Of a DNA stretch of 64,000 bases, positions 36,766 through 44,315 are shown piece by piece. The notes under the pieces were generated by a model. The model had not been told where the DNA came from, ran no database searches, and saw only the letters and a program-made list of their open reading frames with translations. Both the position numbers and the translations under genes were made by a program. This DNA is from a virus. The stretch covers positions 1 through 64,000 of IMG/VR virus record IMGVR_UViG_3300042922_000886; one strand, written 5' to 3'. Each line of letters opens with the position of its first letter. Within the stretch, counting starts at the first letter, position 1.

Positions 36766-37539
36766 ATGAATTCAAGTTTATATGATGCCTTACTGATCAG
36801 AAATCATGAAAAAGTCTATATACAAAATAAAATATTTTTTGATTTAGCAAGGAATACACTGTTCTCCACTAAAAATATAGTTTTTATATACGCTTATTAC
36901 TGTTTAATCTGCTACTTGTTTAGATATTGCAAGTATGGTCAAGGTAGGTTTCTAACCAATGAAGACATAAAGGAGATATTGGGTTATCAAAGAAAATATG
37001 CTGGAGTTGATTATCTCATAAAGAGGGGAGGCGTTTTGGACCATATTGGGTATACAGAATGTATTAGAGATTTTCCCTTACAGTATAAACTTGAATCACA
37101 GTATGTTGAATTTAAAATGTATTCTGAGCTAGAACAGGAAACAAAGAAAGTGTTAGATATGCCGAGGAACTTTTATATTAAGAAGCCAATAATGGCGTTT
37201 TATAAAGACGAGAGCAGCTCACAGAATAAAATTTATGATGGGACATTTTATGAAATAGAAAATACTCATCTGTTTGATATATCCATCTTGGTGGAAATGA
37301 TGGTGTCTGGATTGAGCTTAAATGAATTTTATATTTATCAATTTTTCAGGCATAAAACGGATTTATTCAAAAGCGGGTATAGTGCAAGTTATGAACGGAT
37401 AGAGAAAGAAGTTAGAATTCCAGTTAGATCCTTGAAAAGAATAATCTTAAAACTGGAGGAGTTTGACTATTTGAATATTTCAAGGGATAGTGCAAAGGGA
37501 AAGGAGACAAGACCGAATATATACGAGATAAATAGATGA
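36766..37539 (+). CDS. Winged-helix protein beside the repressor
   Basis: 257 residues from ATG 36,766. The N-terminal half is hydrophobic and aromatic. The C-terminal 60 residues have a winged-helix pattern ('SYERIEKEVRIPVRSLKRIILKLEEFDYLNIS') like replication initiators and phage regulators. It is probably in one transcript with the repressor, and it lies just before a large inverted repeat. SPbeta YopQ is in the comparable place. The DNA target is not known. Confidence 0.55.
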   Translation: MNSSLYDALLIRNHEKVYIQNKIFFDLARNTLFSTKNIVFIYAYYCLICYLFRYCKYGQGRFLTNEDIKEILGYQRKYAGVDYLIKRGGVLDHIGYTECIRDFPLQYKLESQYVEFKMYSELEQETKKVLDMPRNFYIKKPIMAFYKDESSSQNKIYDGTFYEIENTHLFDISILVEMMVSGLSLNEFYIYQFFRHKTDLFKSGYSASYERIEKEVRIPVRSLKRIILKLEEFDYLNISRDSAKGKETRPNIYEINR

Positions 37540-37553
37540 CACTTTAGCGCACT

Positions 37554-37663
37554 AAAACCCTAGGTTTTGGCACACATTATAATAGATATATTATATATAA
37601 TAATAAATAATAATATAAATAATAATATAATCTATTATAAGGGGTGCCAAAATCTAGGGTTTT
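37554..37663. repeat. 110-bp inverted-repeat element with AT-rich core
   Basis: Left arm AAAACCCTAGGTTTTGGCAC (37,554-37,573) and right arm (37,644-37,663) match as an inverted repeat at 19 of 20 bases. Inner arms TTATAATAGAT (37,577-37,587) and ATCTATTATAA (37,630-37,640) are perfect. Three unpaired bases separate inner and outer arms on each side. The 42-bp core is only A and T. It may be a replication origin, a looped operator or a cruciform; no gene lies in it. Confidence 0.8.
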
Positions 37664-37701
37664 AAATTTTCTAATATTTGATGAGTGAGTGTGAGATACA
37701 G

Positions 37702-37725
37702 TGACCAGTTATGGTCATTTTTTTA
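37702..37725 (+). terminator. Rho-independent terminator
   Basis: TGACCA-GTTA-TGGTCA followed by seven T. It follows the inverted-repeat element and ends the repressor transcript. Confidence 0.75.
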
Positions 37726-37941
37726 TTCGATAAATGGTTATCGAGTAGATTTGGTATTTATATTGATGGGACAAGGGATCGAGCGTAAAATTGTGATGAA
37801 ATATAGGAGAGAATATAGGCTGCATCGTGTAAATGTAGATGGGAGTAAGGAGGATGAGGGAATTATAGTGTAGTTGGTAGTAATTTTAGGGAAATTTATT
37901 GAAATTGAGGAGAAGGGAAAGCGTTGGGGGAGTAGGGATGG

Positions 37942-37971
37942 ATCGATGCGGTATCGATGTGATTATCGATG
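37942..37971. repeat. Three ATCGATG iterons
   Basis: ATCGATG occurs at 37,942, 37,953 and 37,965 (spacing 11 and 12 bp, about one helical turn), all in the same orientation. Such phasing is typical of a protein-binding array. Confidence 0.6.
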
Positions 37972-38100
37972 GGGATTGGAGTGAAAATTGGATATTGGGG
38001 AGGGAGGGATAAAAATAGGTATAGTGTGTGGATAGACCTGCTGCGGCCCCAAAGTCCGATATAAATGGGCTGGGAAATGTAAATATACCCCCTACCTATG

Positions 38101-38147
38101 CTGAAATGTTGCGTATATGAATGGTTATACGCAATATGATGTTTCAG
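38101..38147. ncRNA. Long stem-loop in the gene-free region
   Basis: CTGAAA/TTTCAG forms an outer stem and TTGCGTATA/TATACGCAA a perfect inner stem of 9 bp around an 8-base loop. It could be a transcript hairpin or a DNA cruciform; the flanking strand is not clear. Confidence 0.5.
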
Positions 38148-38424
38148 ACATACCGAACCAATCAATGCTTTCCGATCCAATGAATGAGCAGACGATGAGC
38201 AATAAAAAAAAGATAGATACCACTAATAAAAATTTTGAAAATGTCATATTGAAAATATCGAATAGTAACATGCCGCCGATTTTCTAAGTCTTATCATCAA
38301 CTATAACTATTAACTATCACATACACTAATCCAATAACTTTCACCTATCACCTTTACATTATAATCATTCCCTATCACTATTGTGCATATTATAAACTAT
38401 TCCTATCATCACTCACCCCAATCT

Positions 38425-38467
38425 AATAAAATAAACATTTGCAATAACCTTATCATTATGGTATAAT
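38425..38467 (+). promoter_or_regulatory. Repeated A-rich promoter 1
   Basis: AATAAAATAAAC then TTGCAA (38,439-38,444), 17 bp, TATAAT (38,462-38,467). One of several promoters with the same A-rich block before the -35. Confidence 0.8.
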
Positions 38468-38497
38468 TTTCTTTGTAGGGGAAAGGAGGTGATTCCC

Positions 38498-38650
38498 TTG
38501 CGGTTCCTTGAATTAATCCCGTTGCTCGTACTTATTCGCCTAATCTTCTTAGACGCTATTGCATTCATCAAATGGTTGTACGAGAAACGGAAGAAAAGGA
38601 AAAAGCGCCGAAAAGGTTCGCACAAACCTAACCGACGCAAGCGCAAGTAA
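38498..38650 (+). CDS. Small membrane protein with basic tail
   Basis: 50 residues from TTG 38,498. The ribosome site AAAGGAGGTGAT is complementary to the 16S end over its whole length, which overrides the weak start codon. Residues 5-27 form a transmembrane helix; the last 20 are Lys/Arg-rich. Such proteins often act at the membrane as small toxins or channels; this one is unassigned. Confidence 0.65.
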   Translation: MRFLELIPLLVLIRLIFLDAIAFIKWLYEKRKKRKKRRKGSHKPNRRKRK

Positions 38651-38746
38651 AGCCTTATACCTGATACATAAGCAATATGAGAGACAAGGGAAGCCGATTC
38701 CCTTGCTTTCCCTTACATCTTATCATACTAATAAAGGGGTGACAAT

Positions 38747-38887
38747 ATGAACAAAACGCGCCTTGTCTACGCCTTGCTATTCACTTTCTGTGCCATTATC
38801 TTTGACAATCCATTCATTCGGTACACTATGTTTGTAGCGGTTCTGTATTGCATTGTTACGGCTTATATAAAGCGTAATAAACACTAA
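38747..38887 (+). CDS. Small two-helix membrane protein
   Basis: About 46 residues from ATG 38,747, with an AAGGGGTG site. Two hydrophobic segments ('LVYALLFTFCAIIF' and 'MFVAVLYCIVTAYI') and a basic end. The exact stop should be confirmed. Unknown function. Confidence 0.55.
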   Translation: MNKTRLVYALLFTFCAIIFDNPFIRYTMFVAVLYCIVTAYIKRNKH

Positions 38888-39028
38888 TCGGACCATCACT
38901 TGTTGCATCATTCTAATGCAAGCAATATCATACGTTGTTGTATCCATCATTTGCAGCTAAATACATTGAAGAACAGCGGAATATAAATATCGAATAGTCC
39001 AATGAGTATATCGGCTTTTCTTTTCGTT

Positions 39029-39071
39029 AATAAAATAAATATTTGAAATATAACATTAATCGTGATACAAT
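39029..39071 (+). promoter_or_regulatory. Repeated A-rich promoter 2
   Basis: AATAAAATAAAT, TTGAAA (39,043-39,048), 17 bp, TACAAT (39,066-39,071). Confidence 0.75.
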
Positions 39072-39105
39072 GTATTTAAGAAATTAAACCATGGGAGGAA
39101 TTACA

Positions 39106-39342
39106 GTGGAAAAGGTTGTTGTAATGGTAGATTTTAAAAAAGGATACTTTAATGCATCTGCCCAAGCTAACATACCGGGAAGATTTACTGCAGAAATTGT
39201 TACTGGTCCAGACGATATTTTTGAAGGTGGTCATCAATTTTATGGAGACGGTAGAACAGTGGAGGAAGCATTTTCTACAATTTCGAATCAGTTAAAGAAA
39301 TTCGGGAATTATGAAGTTGTTAAAAGTAAAAGGAGCCTATAA
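39106..39342 (+). CDS. Unknown small alpha/beta protein
   Basis: 78 residues from GTG 39,106, which has a GGGAGG site; an in-frame ATG 15 bases upstream overlaps that site. The stop codon lies inside the following terminator stem, so the gene ends in its own hairpin. Confidence 0.55.
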   Translation: MEKVVVMVDFKKGYFNASAQANIPGRFTAEIVTGPDDIFEGGHQFYGDGRTVEEAFSTISNQLKKFGNYEVVKSKRSL

Positions 39343-39355
39343 AGGCTCTTTTTTT
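39333..39355 (+). terminator. Terminator overlapping the 39.1 kb stop codon
   Basis: GAGCCT/AGGCTC around TATA, then seven T. The TAA stop is in the loop. Confidence 0.85.
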
Positions 39356-39357
39356 AT

Positions 39358-39400
39358 ATAAAATAAATATTTGCAATATAACTTAAAACTATGATATAAT
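39358..39400 (+). promoter_or_regulatory. Repeated A-rich promoter 3
   Basis: ATAAAATAAATA then TTGCAA (39,371-39,376), 18 bp, TATAAT (39,395-39,400). It starts three bases after the preceding terminator. Confidence 0.8.
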
Positions 39401-39440
39401 GAACTTAGTTAAATAAATCGTTTTATAAGGAGTGGTTACC

Positions 39441-39779
39441 ATGAAATTCACTTTCAAACCGGATATCACAATCACAACTATCATTATCAAGCCTCATGAC
39501 ACGCTCAGAAACACCATTGATTTTTACGCACAAGGTAATATCGTTGATTGCATTGATGACGAAAGAACCGTCACGGATATCATCGACGATGCGCAAAAAG
39601 CATTCCCGAATGCATCAATCAAAATTGAAAGTGAAGATGATGGTATTTTAACTTTCATTGGTGTCAACTTCAGCAAAAACTTTAATATGGGTAACGGTGC
39701 AAATGTTTACAGATTCACCTATGAAGATGGTAACCATACGGAAATGGTATCTGAATATGTAAACGAGCTATTAAAATAA
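39441..39779 (+). CDS. Unknown early protein
   Basis: 112 residues from ATG 39,441 (AAGGAGTGGTTACC leader). Strand-rich with an acidic end. This leader is nearly identical to the one before the ATT-start gene at 42,475. Confidence 0.6.
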   Translation: MKFTFKPDITITTIIIKPHDTLRNTIDFYAQGNIVDCIDDERTVTDIIDDAQKAFPNASIKIESEDDGILTFIGVNFSKNFNMGNGANVYRFTYEDGNHTEMVSEYVNELLK

Positions 39780-39812
39780 AAAAATACAATAAACTAAATA
39801 TAAGGAGTGCGA

Positions 39813-41198
39813 ATGATGAAAAATACTGAATTAAAACCGTTCATTATCAATTTTGCTGAAGGTTATCAAAACGTAATGGGAAATCGCGTATCATCCATCC
39901 ATTCTGAAGGCAATACAATCTATATTCGCTTTTTAATCAATGCAAACAAAGCAGAATACTCACTCGATATGATTCGTGTATTTTGCAATGTCGCCTATAA
40001 CATCGAAACGGCTAAAGTTTCCATTGTAACCGAAAATGGTAAAGGTTCGCGCAAGTTTAATTCCTACGTTAAACACGAATGCGAACTACTAACAAAATTG
40101 TTTGTCGAAGAGGCAACAAAGAAACTGAACCTTGAAATCAAACAACAAAATAGTGACTATTACGATTCTTGTCATGTTGAATTGTTATCTTTAATCAATA
40201 ATGATTCATCAAAAAAGAATGTATGTTTCGAGTACATTAACAAAGTCCAAGAACTATACGTGAGCGGTGCAAATGTCGACGAAATGTCTGCATTGTTCGA
40301 AATGGTTAAAATCGAAATGTTAAATGATACTCGCCTTTTCCCTGTTGTTCTTGAATCTCCAACTAGAACCATAACAGAAACGGTACAGGATACCGGGCAA
40401 ACTTTTACCGCTTTTAATCGTTCCTTCCCTTCTTACAATCAAGCGTATAACTTTTGTATCTCTTCGGACTTCGATCCAGCATACATAATTCCATCTGCTG
40501 TTGACTCAATAACAGAAACCGCCATAACAGACGGTCAAATATCGAACGGACTAAAACTCGACTTACAACTATTCGGCAATGCTCCTACCTCTGTATACAT
40601 TCCTGAAGGCGTTCATAAATGGGGAATAGGTAAATATCTTCACCTACTTTACATTGTCGAGACTACGAAAACAAATAAAGAAGTCGAATCAATGAATTAT
40701 TCAAATGCGCATCAATACGAGCATAGAAGCATTCAGTCAGCTATGAATCATATGCTCACTATGCAGCGGAATGGATGGCATAACATCAATTTGAATGTGC
40801 AGGTATACAACAGAGAACAAATTATAGTTGAGGATATTGCATACGATACCCAATTTGTAAGCACGACAGAACAGGATACTAAACAGGAAAATAGACAACT
40901 AATGGAACAAATCAGGTGTATGACAATCGAAAATGAAACATATAAAGGATTCATTTCTAAGTACAATGCGAAAAAGACGTTTGAAGCATATACAAATGAA
41001 CAGCAGAGCATAAACAAAGATGATAACGGCTTGTACTGGTACGAAATGTTATACTGTCCATTGTCTCCATTTTGCCAACCAAAAGGACATATTGCCTATG
41101 ACGACACAATAGGAAAACACGGCATAATTGCATATAACAGACCGTTAACAGATAGCGAATTAATTGAATATGAATTAATTAAATGGAAAATTGTATGA
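39813..41198 (+). CDS. Large early protein, unknown
   Basis: 461 to 462 residues. First third mixed alpha/beta, middle with a Thr/Ser-rich section, last third with a coiled segment around residue 370. No motif is recognised. It is the first large gene of the early plus-strand region. Confidence 0.55.
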   Translation: MMKNTELKPFIINFAEGYQNVMGNRVSSIHSEGNTIYIRFLINANKAEYSLDMIRVFCNVAYNIETAKVSIVTENGKGSRKFNSYVKHECELLTKLFVEEATKKLNLEIKQQNSDYYDSCHVELLSLINNDSSKKNVCFEYINKVQELYVSGANVDEMSALFEMVKIEMLNDTRLFPVVLESPTRTITETVQDTGQTFTAFNRSFPSYNQAYNFCISSDFDPAYIIPSAVDSITETAITDGQISNGLKLDLQLFGNAPTSVYIPEGVHKWGIGKYLHLLYIVETTKTNKEVESMNYSNAHQYEHRSIQSAMNHMLTMQRNGWHNINLNVQVYNREQIIVEDIAYDTQFVSTTEQDTKQENRQLMEQIRCMTIENETYKGFISKYNAKKTFEAYTNEQQSINKDDNGLYWYEMLYCPLSPFCQPKGHIAYDDTIGKHGIIAYNRPLTDSELIEYELIKWKIV

Positions 41199-41354
41199 TA
41201 CGTTCTTTATATGTCCATATTCAAAAATTAATCAAGTGGTACATTGCCCTAGAGGAAACCGAAACTGTCTAATAAGCCTATAACAGCACTCGATTTTTAT
41301 TACCAGCATTTTATATAATAACGCTCATGAAATGGATCTGAAAGGATCAATCTT

Positions 41355-41519
41355 ATGTACCTACAAATTCATTACGGATGGTATTATAAAATAACTTCGA
41401 CTTGGTGCTACTGGGTAGAATCAAAAGAAAAGGCTACAAAGTTTGATACAGCTGAAGCAGCCGATAAAGCACATAATTTTCATTTTAACTTTAATAAAGC
41501 AATTAAGGTTACCGAATAA
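41355..41519 (+). CDS. Small aromatic-rich protein
   Basis: 54 residues from ATG 41,355 with a GAAAGGATC site. Rich in Tyr, Trp and Phe. Unknown. Confidence 0.55.
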   Translation: MYLQIHYGWYYKITSTWCYWVESKEKATKFDTAEAADKAHNFHFNFNKAIKVTE

Positions 41520-41546
41520 ACCTTTTTATTAAATGGGGGATTACAT

Positions 41547-41981
41547 ATGCTTTATATCGAAACGAAATATAAAACGATTCATGGGAAGCCGGTTTACGCT
41601 CACATGCAACATGAGGATGATTCGAATTATCGTTTTGTCACTCTGAAAACGAAACGTCAACTTGTGAAGGAACAAAAAGAATTAACATTAAGCGTTCGCC
41701 TTATTCCTCATAACTACATTGATCCAATTGAATGCCCTAAGCTGTTCGAAGAGTCACCATTACATTTTAGCTCCTTCATTTCCTCTATGCTTCGTATTTG
41801 CAAATGGTTAATGCCTTATTATGTCGGTTACATCAAAGACGGCCATGACAGCCGTAGAGCCTTTGATAAAGCGGTTATAAATTATGAGGAATGCCACAAC
41901 GTAACATTAGACGGTTTATGGTATCATCATGCATTCGATATTGTTTCAGCAGCAGCGAAAGGATTGGAGGGAATCGCATGA
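41547..41981 (+). CDS. Unknown early protein
   Basis: 144 residues with GGGGGA site. Ends in an ATGA overlap with the zinc-ribbon gene, so the two are translationally coupled. Confidence 0.6.
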   Translation: MLYIETKYKTIHGKPVYAHMQHEDDSNYRFVTLKTKRQLVKEQKELTLSVRLIPHNYIDPIECPKLFEESPLHFSSFISSMLRICKWLMPYYVGYIKDGHDSRRAFDKAVINYEECHNVTLDGLWYHHAFDIVSAAAKGLEGIA

Positions 41982-42142
41982 TTTGTCCAAAGTGCAATAT
42001 AAAAATGAAACCTAAAACTGATAAAGAATTAAATGAAAAATATTATGATTGTGAGCAATGCGGATTTAATATTTTAAGATCCATTGCAAAAATGAAAATT
42101 CACAAGGAGACTGAAAGAATAATTAAATACAGTATTCAATAA
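41978..42142 (+). CDS. Zinc-ribbon protein
   Basis: 54 residues. Two CxxC knuckles ('CPKCNI' and 'CEQCGF') separated by about 20 residues, then a helical tail. Start ATG overlaps the preceding TGA by one base pair unit. Confidence 0.65.
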   Translation: MICPKCNIKMKPKTDKELNEKYYDCEQCGFNILRSIAKMKIHKETERIIKYSIQ

Positions 42143-42175
42143 AATGAAAGTTTGAATTCATAGGAGGGAAAATAA

Positions 42176-42436
42176 ATGACTTATGAAGAAGCCAAAGCAC
42201 ACAAACTAATATTAGAGAAAAAGAATAATACTGATTCTAGCGCGCTGCAATTCTTCGAAAGAAACGCTATGGGATTAATACCGGATCATGTTAGAGAAAC
42301 GCCAGAATGGAAAAGTGCTAAAAAGGCTTTTGATAGTTCTTTTGCCGAACTAAGAAACTTTAACGGATGGTTTGTTAAAATGTTTAAAAAAGAAATTTCT
42401 GCCGATAGAAATTATAAACGATACGTGAGCAAATAA
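42176..42436 (+). CDS. Unknown helical early protein
   Basis: 86 residues with GGAGGGA site. Basic and mostly helical. Its stop codon starts the junction hairpin at 42,433. Confidence 0.55.
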   Translation: MTYEEAKAHKLILEKKNNTDSSALQFFERNAMGLIPDHVRETPEWKSAKKAFDSSFAELRNFNGWFVKMFKKEISADRNYKRYVSK

Positions 42437-42450
42437 AATTTTAATTTTAT
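42433..42450 (+). repeat. Junction hairpin 1 (stop-AAA stem, 6-nt loop)
   Basis: ATAAAA-TTTTAA-TTTTAT. TAA stop is in the left arm. Confidence 0.7.
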
Positions 42451-42474
42451 CATCCAAAATAAAGGAGTGTTTAC

Positions 42475-42721
42475 CATTTCGCTATCATACAAAATCAAAT
42501 TGTTGTCACAAGAAGAAAAAAGTAAATTTATTAGCATGTTAGATAAATGTTTAAAACTCCAATCTTTTTGGGTTAAATGTTTACTTGATACTAATAAAAC
42601 AAATGAACAATGTGACTTTGCATTAAATAAATTATATTCAATAGAGCAAGAGTTCAGAAACCGATTTAATTATTTGGGTTTGGATAGTTTCAGATTAAAC
42701 GATAATAAACTGTGCCTATAA
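42475..42721 (+). CDS. Unknown helical protein, probable ATT start
   Basis: About 81 residues. The leader AAAGGAGTGTTTACC ends at ATT exactly where the near-identical leader of the 39,441 gene has ATG. The GTG in the frame at 42,467 falls inside the ribosome site and is unlikely to be used. Cys- and Leu-containing helices; function unknown. Confidence 0.55.
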
Positions 42722-42735
42722 AATGTTACTTTTAT
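42718..42735 (+). repeat. Junction hairpin 2
   Basis: ATAAAA-TGTTAC-TTTTAT, stop TAA in the left arm. A terminator follows. Confidence 0.75.
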
Positions 42736-42746
42736 TCCTTAAAGGA

Positions 42747-42770
42747 TCGGCAGCCATGCCGGTTTTTGTT
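42747..42770 (+). terminator. Terminator before the HNH gene
   Basis: CGGCA-GCCA-TGCCG then GTTTTTGTTT. Confidence 0.8.
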
Positions 42771-42915
42771 TGTGTCTAAGCGTCTATATTCGCTTTATCA
42801 TTGCTTATCCAGAATTTAAGTATATCCCTATGATTGAACCTAGAAACGTCTTACATTGGGTTTGTGGCGTTCTCAGCTCATATAAAATAAACATAAACAA
42901 TAGTAAATAAAACAT

Positions 42916-42944
42916 TTGTTTATCTATTCTTAGTATGATAATAT
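42916..42944 (+). promoter_or_regulatory. Promoter of the HNH gene
   Basis: TTGTTT (42,916-42,921), 17 bp, TAATAT (42,939-42,944). An A-rich AATAAAACA block precedes the -35. Confidence 0.5.
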
Positions 42945-42996
42945 TAATTTTAGGGATTCTATTCGCCCTAACATTAAATAAAATGGAGTGGTTTTT

Positions 42997-43638
42997 ATTA
43001 AAAAGTGTTCTGATTGTAATAAAGAAAAACCTTTAAATGAGTATTATTTCAACTTTATTAAAAAGAAAAATGGGGAAGTTAAAATTTCGTATCATCCCAG
43101 ATGTAGAGCGTGTTCGGTAATTCGTAATTCTGAATACCGAATAAAAAATGACAACAGAGAGAAAAGATTGGTGACACAAAAGCAATATAATAAACGTGAA
43201 GAAACTAAAGAATATCAAAATAAAATGAGGAGAGATGGATATAGAAAAGAATATTTAAGCGAGTATAGGAAAAGTAATCCTAATAAAATTAAAGAATATA
43301 ATAAGAAGTACTCAAACAAAAAGCATAAAATCACTATGAAAGAATGGGATGCCTGTCGTTTATATTTTGACTATAGGTGTGCATATTGCGGCAAAACTTG
43401 GGAGCAGAATAAAAAAGAAACAAGAAAAGATTTACATCAAGAACATGCATATGATGACGGTGCGAATGATCTAAGTAATTGTATTCCATCATGTCAAAGT
43501 TGCAACAGTTCAAAACGTGAAAATGATTATATAGAGTGGTATTCGATTAATAACCCTTTGTTTAAGCAGGAAAGAATAGAGAAAATAGATAAATGGTTAA
43601 TTGAGGAATATAAGAGATATATTGAATTCATCCAATAA
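42997..43638 (+). CDS. HNH endonuclease 1, probable ATT start
   Basis: 213 residues if started at ATT 42,997; the in-frame GTG at 42,988 overlaps the GGAGTGG site. Residues 2-35 form a CxxC finger ('CSDCNKE' and 'CRACSV'). The HNH core has 'CAYCGKTW', the His of 'HQEHAYDDG', 'NCIPSCQSCNSSK'. It matches the HNH at 62,400 in domain order, so the two are paralogues. Likely a mobile endonuclease, or a packaging-linked nuclease. Confidence 0.82.
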   Translation: MKKCSDCNKEKPLNEYYFNFIKKKNGEVKISYHPRCRACSVIRNSEYRIKNDNREKRLVTQKQYNKREETKEYQNKMRRDGYRKEYLSEYRKSNPNKIKEYNKKYSNKKHKITMKEWDACRLYFDYRCAYCGKTWEQNKKETRKDLHQEHAYDDGANDLSNCIPSCQSCNSSKRENDYIEWYSINNPLFKQERIEKIDKWLIEEYKRYIEFIQ

Positions 43639-43695
43639 ATTACTGTTTTCATTCACCTATTTAAACTATAATCACAGTAAAGGAGTGAGTACATT

Positions 43696-43914
43696 ATGAA
43701 TCAAATCACGAGTTTTTTAATCTATACGCAATACGGATTAGTTAATATCGTACATTCTCTAGAGGAATTGCAGCAGATTGAAAAAATAAATTGGATAAAG
43801 GTCGAGATATGGAAATTTGGAACACGTCAAAATGTTATCGAAAAATGGAACGGCTACGATAAACTAATGGAATATGCAATCTTTTATTTCAAATTGATTC
43901 AGCCTAACAAATGA
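43696..43914 (+). CDS. Unknown small protein
   Basis: 72 residues with AAGGAGTGAG site. Rich in Ile, Leu and Trp. Its TGA begins a junction hairpin. Confidence 0.55.
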   Translation: MNQITSFLIYTQYGLVNIVHSLEELQQIEKINWIKVEIWKFGTRQNVIEKWNGYDKLMEYAIFYFKLIQPNK

Positions 43915-43928
43915 AAACTGGATTTTAT
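43911..43928 (+). repeat. Junction hairpin 3
   Basis: ATGAAA-ACTGGA-TTTTAT. TGA stop in the left arm; one G-U pair. Confidence 0.7.
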
Positions 43929-43935
43929 CAATATG

Positions 43936-43977
43936 AATAAAATAAATGTTTGTAATAAAATAAATGTATGATATAAT
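43936..43977 (+). promoter_or_regulatory. Repeated A-rich promoter 4
   Basis: AATAAAATAAATG then TTGTAA (43,950-43,955), 16 bp, TATAAT (43,972-43,977). Confidence 0.75.
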
Positions 43978-44010
43978 GTATTTAGACGAAAGAAGAAAGG
44001 GGCGATGTAA

Positions 44011-44205
44011 ATGATTATCATACAAGGTGCATACACCATTATGGCAGCAAACATAGCAACGGGAGAAACTGTACAGCATGACATGATTCTTCCTCTAGAC
44101 GTAACCACTATTCAACTTAAAAGGTTTTGTCGTCAAAAGTTTACCCGATTTATTGAGATAACAGATTTTGAACCAATACAAATGGAATTGAGCGGTGATA
44201 GATGA
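44011..44205 (+). CDS. Unknown small protein
   Basis: 64 residues with an AAAGGGGCG site. Strand-rich first half, acidic end. Overlaps the next small gene by ATGA. Confidence 0.55.
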   Translation: MIIIQGAYTIMAANIATGETVQHDMILPLDVTTIQLKRFCRQKFTRFIEITDFEPIQMELSGDR

Positions 44206-44288
44206 TAAGTAGATTAACTCGTTCGAGCGAGTATAAAAAGGCCACTAGGCTCGAAGCGTTCCCCTGTAATGGGGAGGAGGCAAGATAA
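44202..44288 (+). CDS. Translationally coupled 28-residue peptide
   Basis: ATG 44,202 overlaps the preceding TGA (ATGA). The peptide is basic with a Cys and an acidic end. It may be a leader peptide for the large gene that follows. Too short for any family. Confidence 0.4.
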   Translation: MISRLTRSSEYKKATRLEAFPCNGEEAR

Positions 44289-44315
44289 ATAATACATAGT
44301 ATGGAGGCGTTCCAA

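Larger units (their letters stand above)
37726..38424. other. Gene-free region of about 700 bp
   Basis: I see no convincing gene on either strand. It holds a GC-richer stretch with three ATCGATG motifs, a stem-loop and then an AT-rich tail with many short TATCA/TATCAC words. Lack of genes in a compact phage suggests a cis-acting function such as a replication origin or an untranslated RNA. Confidence 0.6.

Noticed and set aside
37685-37873. Plus frame of 62 codons
   Set aside because: It reads straight through the TGACCA/TGGTCA terminator and has no ribosome site.
37942-37971. CRISPR-like array
   Set aside because: Only three 7-bp units with short irregular spacers and no cas genes.
37896-38180. 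Open minus-strand frame of 94 codons rich in Pro, Ile and His
   Set aside because: No ribosome site, biased composition caused by GC-richer DNA, and it overlaps the ATCGATG repeats and a stem-loop.
36766-38887. Arbitrium genes aimR/aimP as in SPbeta
   Set aside because: No TPR-type receptor and no secreted peptide precursor with a typical end were found; the small genes here are membrane proteins.
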